Of a DNA stretch of 64,000 nucleotides, positions 60,666 to 64,000 are shown piece by piece. Made by a program: the position numbers and the translations under genes. A model generated the notes under the pieces. The model was given only the letters and a program-made list of their open reading frames with translations, ran no database searches and was not told the DNA's origin. Position 1 is the first letter of the stretch; every line of letters begins with the position of its first letter. The DNA is from Candidatus Rokuibacteriota bacterium (GTDB lineage: Bacteria > Methylomirabilota > Methylomirabilia > Rokubacteriales > CSP1-6): NCBI GenBank assembly GCA_003220265.1, contig QHRW01000109.1, forward strand, positions 19,060 to 83,059, in the 5' to 3' direction.

Positions 60666-61870
60666 CGCTCACGTTCTTCAACGGTGATGGCGGCCGACAT
60701 GGCACTGACTCGGCGACGGCACTGCCAGGCTGTCGCCATCAGTAGCACGGCCCCAAAGAGAAATGGAGCGGAGAGGTCTATGGCATCCGCGAGGAAACCC
60801 ATCGCCAGTGGACCGAGGATCTGGCCGCCGTCAGTCATCATGCGGAGCCAACCGATTGCGACGCCCTGTAGTGCGCGCGGCACAAGGTCGCTCATGAGCG
60901 CCGTCGGCACAGCCGCCACCAGCCCGGCGGCAGCGCCAATCGCAAAGCTCCAGACGCTGAGAAGCGTCGGATGCGTCAGGAGAGCCATGCTCCCAAGCAG
61001 CGCGGCATAGATGAGCAGGCCGGGCGTCAGAACGCGCAGGCGGCCCCACCGATCTGAAAGGCTGCCCCCACACCAGAGCGCCGCGAGCCGACCCAATACG
61101 CTCAGACTGACGAGGAGGCCAACCGTTTCCGGGCCTACACCAGCGCGCTTTAGCAGATAGAGGGGAAAGAGGAAGACGAGGGTGCCGGTCTGGATGGCGA
61201 TCAAGACGGCGTTGGTCACACCCATGAGGATTACGCCGGGTGTACGGAGAACCTCTGTCAGCAAGCGGCGCTCCTGTGGTCGTTGCGGCGTAGTCGCCTC
61301 ATCAGCACCGAGCGCCGCCCAGCGTCCGACGGCGACCGCGGCGACGACCATGCAGGCGGCTTCAAAGAGGAACGGGGTCGTTACTCCCGCTTGCTCATAG
61401 AGCCAGCCGCCCCCGGCGCTGCCCACGAGCAGGCCGGACGTTTCACTCATCAACAACAAGCTGACGGCCCGTCCACGGCGCTCGGCGGCCGGTAGATTGA
61501 CCATCGCCGTGGTCGCCACTGTTGCGAACATCGCCCAGCCGACACCGCCGAGCGCCCGCAATCCGAGGAACGCGCCGAAGCTCGACGTGGTCGCGCTCGC
61601 GACGTCAATGGCCACTATCAAGAGAAGCCCACAGATCATCAGCGGTCGACCGAGACGACTCAGCAGGTATCCGGTCGGCAAGCTGGCGACCCATTTCCCC
61701 ACGCCGAACACGACCGGGATCAGCGTGACCATCCGGTAGTTCGCGTCAAACGCCCGCTGCAGATAGAGCGGCATCGAAGGGCGGAGAACGCCCTGGCCGA
61801 GATTGAAGAGGAAGGCCGCCGCCAAGACCGCGATCGGTACGCGCGGGGTGGCTGCGATGTGCGAGGTCAC
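60662..61870 (-). CDS. MFS transporter
   Basis: 402 residues from a GTG overlapping the MerR gene stop. 12 TM helices. Motif-A-like loops at PTGYLLSRLGRPLMI (first half) and GGSLSDRWGRLRVL (second half); LLVGSAGGGWLYEQAG in TM5. Drug-efflux-like. Regulated by the MerR protein with which it is co-translated. Confidence 0.88.
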   Translation of the reverse strand: MTSHIAATPRVPIAVLAAAFLFNLGQGVLRPSMPLYLQRAFDANYRMVTLIPVVFGVGKWVASLPTGYLLSRLGRPLMICGLLLIVAIDVASATTSSFGAFLGLRALGGVGWAMFATVATTAMVNLPAAERRGRAVSLLLMSETSGLLVGSAGGGWLYEQAGVTTPFLFEAACMVVAAVAVGRWAALGADEATTPQRPQERRLLTEVLRTPGVILMGVTNAVLIAIQTGTLVFLFPLYLLKRAGVGPETVGLLVSLSVLGRLAALWCGGSLSDRWGRLRVLTPGLLIYAALLGSMALLTHPTLLSVWSFAIGAAAGLVAAVPTALMSDLVPRALQGVAIGWLRMMTDGGQILGPLAMGFLADAIDLSAPFLFGAVLLMATAWQCRRRVSAMSAAITVEERER

Positions 61871-62277
61871 CCTTTGGCTTCGAGACAGCGGCAGCCCTCG
61901 CGGCCAGGCTGGCGGGCCGACGCGAGAGGACGCCGTAAGACCTGTTCCAGTTCCCCCTGGAGCGCTTCGAGATCGGCGATTTGGTGCTTCACGGCCGAGA
62001 GCTGCGCGCGGACGAGCGCGATCAGCCGAGGACGGAGAGCGGGACGTGGTCCGTCGCTCAGCATGCTCCCGAGCGCCTTCAGCTCGCGAAGCGGCAAGCC
62101 AAGCGATCGCGCCCGGCGAACGAAGCGGACCCGCTGCACGGCGGCTTGGTCATACTCTCGATAACCCGAACCCATCCTCTTCGGTACCGGCAAGACCCCG
62201 ATCTCTTCGTAGTAACGAATTGTCCTTGCCGCGACACCGGCTGCCTTGGCAACTTGACCGATAGTGAAGGTTGGCAT
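61867..62277 (-). CDS. MerR-family transcriptional regulator
   Basis: 136 residues. N-terminal MerR HTH (IGQVAKAAGVAARTIRYYEEIG), wing with GYREYD, a dimerisation coiled coil (about 75-118), and a C-terminal CRC (Cys129, Cys131) that could be an effector site, as in metal- or thiol-responsive members. It probably binds the 19-bp-spacer promoter immediately upstream, autoregulating the MFS and PIG-L genes. Confidence 0.88.
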   Translation of the reverse strand: MPTFTIGQVAKAAGVAARTIRYYEEIGVLPVPKRMGSGYREYDQAAVQRVRFVRRARSLGLPLRELKALGSMLSDGPRPALRPRLIALVRAQLSAVKHQIADLEALQGELEQVLRRPLASARQPGREGCRCLEAKG

Positions 62278-62307
62278 CGTCCGCCGTTCTCCTGCCTCAA
62301 CTCGGCG

Positions 62308-62338
62308 AGGATAGGCCTTCTAGTGACTGGAAGGTCAA
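62308..62338 (-). promoter_or_regulatory. MerR-type promoter with 19-bp spacer and dyad operator
   Basis: On the minus strand -35 TTGACC and -10 TATCCT are separated by 19 bp, the over-long spacer typical of MerR-activated promoters. The dyad CCTTCCAGTCACTAGAAGG (62316-62334) overlaps the spacer; its arms CCTTC-n-AGT and ACT-n-GAAGG are perfectly symmetric. Confidence 0.75.
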
Positions 62339-62364
62339 GGGGGCTTCTGTCACACTCGTCGTCG

Positions 62365-62477
62365 ATGATAACGGTCTTCAACCCCCTCGCCGAGGGAGAC
62401 CATACGGACCGCGACGACGGCGGACTCGTGCGTCAGATCCAGTCCGGCAACCGCGACGCTCTCGACGAGCTGACATC
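62365..62477 (+). pseudogene. truncated ECF sigma-factor 5' end
   Basis: From an ATG at 62365 the frame reads like the start of an ECF sigma factor (LVRQIQSGNRDALDELTSR), then leaves homology near 62477 where recombinase-like sequence begins in another frame. The remainder of region 2 and all of region 4 are missing. Confidence 0.4.
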
Positions 62478-62612
62478 GCGAAGACCAGGCAGATCCTGCG
62501 CCGGCTACTGGTCGGGCGGCTCGAGTGCGAGGCGTTCGATGAGGGCGAGCGGGTCGGCTACCGCTTCAAGGCGAAGTGGACGTACGCGCCGCTTCTGCCT
62601 GCTGGCCTTTCC
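62478..62612 (+). pseudogene. 3'-terminal fragment of a serine recombinase
   Basis: One frame reads AKTRQILRRLLVGRLECEAF and GYRFKAKWTYAPLLPAG, closely resembling the extreme C-terminus of large serine recombinases (pattern xRQILRKLLxGRLxCxPF, GYRFxAxGTYxxLL). The catalytic Ser domain is absent. It probably belongs to a lost integrative element. Confidence 0.5.
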
Positions 62613-62622
62613 ACACCTGAAG

Positions 62623-62700
62623 TGGTGACCCCGGCGGGATTCGAACCCGCGTTTACGGTCCGCCACGCGCTTTTGTAATAGTGTCGGTCGTCCTAGGCGG
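62623..62700 (-). other. tRNA 3'-half-like sequence (possible attachment-site relic)
   Basis: Read on the minus strand, the T-arm GCGGG-TTCGAAT-CCCGC, a 3' acceptor strand CGGGGTC and a terminal ACCA are intact (62623-62650), as in tRNA-Glu-like genes. D-arm-like bases (CCTAGGACG) lie further 5', but no matching 5' acceptor strand or anticodon stem can be folded, so it is not a functional tRNA in my reading. Such 3'-half copies arise when elements integrate into tRNA genes. A structural tRNA scan would settle it. Confidence 0.45.
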
Positions 62701-62974
62701 CCGCGCTACCGTGCTTCGCCTTTCTGTGCCGTCCGAGGTGCATCGGCAATGCAAAAGCCCGGTTACAGTCAGGACAGGGAAGCATTCCGCTACCCGGAAG
62801 CGCCCCGCTGGCAGCCGCCTCAGTCGCTCGGCGTGGGCCCTCGGCCGACGTGTCCGAAATACTCAGCATTCGACGGATCGCGGCTGCTCGATCATCTGGC
62901 ACGCGCCTGCGCGTGATACGGGCAAGATGCGCCTCTTCGCTTTCTTGTCGGGCGAATTTGGCCGAGAGCTTCAT
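62693..62974 (-). CDS. C2H2 zinc-finger protein
   Basis: 93 residues if started at ATG 62974, 19 nt after the yihY stop on the same strand. The C-terminus has one classical C2H2 finger: Cys67, Cys70, His83, His88, with the conserved Phe and Leu (CPDCNRAFALPMHLGRH). The N-terminal half is basic and lacks recognised motifs. Bacterial C2H2 proteins are rare outside Ros/MucR. The finger is compelling; the exact start is uncertain. Confidence 0.55.
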   Translation of the reverse strand: MKLSAKFARQESEEAHLARITRRRVPDDRAAAIRRMLSISDTSAEGPRRATEAAASGALPGSGMLPCPDCNRAFALPMHLGRHRKAKHGSAAA

Positions 62975-62993
62975 GGCGTCGGCCAGCCCGAGG

Positions 62994-63899
62994 TCAGGGC
63001 GTGTCCCTGCGGCCGGGGCCGGCGGATGCCCGCGCGTTTGCAAGCCCCGCACCCGAGCGCGCGCCGTATCGCTTCGCGAAGACGTGCGTGAACTCGGCAC
63101 CGAAGAACAGGATCTGCGCCGAGTAATACACCCACACCAGGAGCACCACCAGGGAACCGGCGGCGCCGTACGGAGACCCTACGCTGGTCTTGCCGAGATA
63201 CAGGCCGACCAGGAACTCTCCGATGGTGAAGAGCAGCGACGTCACAGCCGCGCCAATCCAGACGTCGTTCCACGCGATTTCTACGTCCGGCAGGAACTTG
63301 AAGATCGAGGCGAAGAGCAGCGAGATCACTCCGAGCGACAAGATGAGGTTCATCGCCTGCAAAGCGTAGACGGTATAGATCGTGCCGGGCAGCAAGTTCG
63401 CGAAGAATTTGCCGATGGCCGCGAGCCCTGCGCTCAAGACGAGCGAGACCAGCAGCAAGAAGCCGATGCCCAGGACGATGGCGAGCGACAAGACATAGTC
63501 TCTGAGGATGCGCGTCACGCCGCGGCCCGGCGCCGGCGTCACGTCCCAGATCGTGTTCAGCGAATCCTTGAGTTCGGCCACGAGGCCCGACGCGGTCACC
63601 ACAAGCATGACGATGCTGATGGCGGCGGCGAGGATGCCCGAAGCACGGTTCCGGGCGTTGCCGATCATGGTCTGGAGGGTCCTGGCGCCGTCCGGACCGA
63701 CGATCCCCTGGATCTGCTCGACGATCTGGCCTTGCGCCGCCGCTTCCCCGAACGCGAGCCCCGCGATCGCGATCACGATGATCAGCAGTGGGGCGAGTGA
63801 GAAGACGGTGTAGTACGCCAGCGCCGCTCCTAGGCGGGGCGCCCTGTCGTCCAGCCACGCGGAGAAGGTCTCTTTGAGGAGTGCCCACACGGCGTTCAC
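62994..63899 (-). CDS. YihY/BrkB family membrane protein
   Basis: 301 residues from a GTG at 63899. Six TM helices, with the family start AAALAYYTVFSLAPLLI, LKDSLNTIWDV and the end GAAGSLVVLLVWVYYSAQILFFGAEFT. Probably an inner-membrane transporter-like protein of unknown substrate. A sigma-70-type promoter is upstream. Confidence 0.9.
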   Translation of the reverse strand: MNAVWALLKETFSAWLDDRAPRLGAALAYYTVFSLAPLLIIVIAIAGLAFGEAAAQGQIVEQIQGIVGPDGARTLQTMIGNARNRASGILAAAISIVMLVVTASGLVAELKDSLNTIWDVTPAPGRGVTRILRDYVLSLAIVLGIGFLLLVSLVLSAGLAAIGKFFANLLPGTIYTVYALQAMNLILSLGVISLLFASIFKFLPDVEIAWNDVWIGAAVTSLLFTIGEFLVGLYLGKTSVGSPYGAAGSLVVLLVWVYYSAQILFFGAEFTHVFAKRYGARSGAGLANARASAGPGRRDTP

Positions 63900-63930
63900 G
63901 CGGCTTTCGCGACACCTCCGCTCACCCTGC

Positions 63931-63959
63931 AGTATATGGCAGGCGCGTCGACTTGAAAG
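63931..63959 (-). promoter_or_regulatory. promoter of yihY
   Basis: On the minus strand CTTTCA and TATACT are spaced by 17 bp, about 35 nt upstream of the GTG start; GGAGGTG is the ribosome-binding site. The -10 is a good consensus, the -35 weak. The last 40 bases of the window show no further feature. Confidence 0.4.
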
Positions 63960-64000
63960 CCCGGAGCATGGCCGGCGTTGGTGCTTTGTCGGATGCGCGG

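Noticed and set aside
62623..62700. A complete tRNA gene on the minus strand
   Set aside because: Only the 3' half folds; I could not find a matching 5' acceptor strand or anticodon stem, so it is listed as tRNA-like.
1..64000. CRISPR arrays, rRNA operons or complete insertion sequences
   Set aside because: No regularly spaced repeats, rRNA landmarks, or transposase with terminal inverted repeats were seen on either strand.

Overview
The window is uniformly GC-rich (roughly 70 % by eye) and very densely coded. Most neighbouring genes on a strand overlap by ATGA, GTGA or TGATG junctions, GTG starts are common, and nearly everything looks chromosomal. It encodes an outer membrane (RND efflux with an outer-membrane factor, many lipoproteins, a porin-like barrel), a type IV pilin, two sigma-54-type promoters, PQQ and cytochrome c redox genes, and CoA/thiolase/LLM-flavin catabolism. 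This fits a free-living Gram-negative soil or subsurface bacterium. The gene style resembles Candidatus Rokubacteria/Methylomirabilota or a high-GC proteobacterial lineage; that placement is inference, because no marker gene is present. No rRNA, CRISPR array or intact insertion sequence was seen.

Layout. 1-3.7 kb: end of an SDR dehydrogenase, a small Zn-cluster protein, a VOC protein and methyltransferase pair, a polytopic membrane protein, and a lytic transglycosylase with a sigma-54-type promoter. 3.8-8.7 kb: a five-gene, fully overlapping catabolic operon (LLM oxidoreductase, alpha/beta hydrolase, thiolase-fold protein, DUF35 partner, amidohydrolase). 8.8-9.6 kb: DinB-like and SRPBCC proteins. 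9.7-21.3 kb: a BaeRS-like two-component system followed by a small exported protein and a complete MdtABC-type RND pump with its outer-membrane factor. 21.3-25.5 kb: an orphan DUF4118 histidine kinase, a 39-aa membrane peptide, a pilin with a sigma-54-type promoter, a PilZ protein, and a 29-aa zinc-ribbon peptide coupled to an MFS transporter. 25.5-30.9 kb: lipoproteins, an apparent Hen1-Pnkp deletion fusion, a beta-propeller lipoprotein and two paralogous secreted proteins.

31.0-37.8 kb holds the most system-like cluster: a sigma-like regulator, a single-pass TPR protein with anti-sigma-like topology, a secreted M48 metalloprotease with TPRs, and a CHAT (caspase-like) lipoprotein with helical repeats. 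All four are translationally coupled. An RcsF-like cysteine lipoprotein and two other lipoproteins follow. I read this as a candidate envelope-stress proteolytic signalling module (inference). 38-45 kb: an acyl-CoA ligase, a TauE/SafE transporter, a GT-C membrane protein with a spermidine-synthase-like membrane protein, and a periplasmic ankyrin protein. 45-51.4 kb: a PQQ quinoprotein whose promoter spacer is a perfect palindrome, a dihaem cytochrome c, secreted beta-propellers and a periplasmic creatininase-family protein. 51.4-57.2 kb: a DUF1772-like protein and MFS pair, a porin-like protein, two cupins and a BAAT-type hydrolase. 57.2-59.9 kb: a CpxRA-like system preceded by two CpxR-type boxes and the decayed remains of a Spy/CpxP-like gene. 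59.9-62.3 kb: a MerR-MFS-PIG-L operon with a textbook 19-bp-spacer MerR operator. 62.3-63.9 kb: a debris zone (sigma-factor 5' end, serine-recombinase 3' end, tRNA 3'-half-like sequence), a bacterial C2H2 zinc-finger protein and YihY.

The strongest observations are the Hen1-Pnkp fusion, the sigma/TPR/M48/CHAT operon with its RcsF-like neighbour, the decayed CpxP-like gene between intact CpxR boxes and an intact CpxRA pair, and the promoter architectures (sigma-54, MerR, PQQ palindrome).
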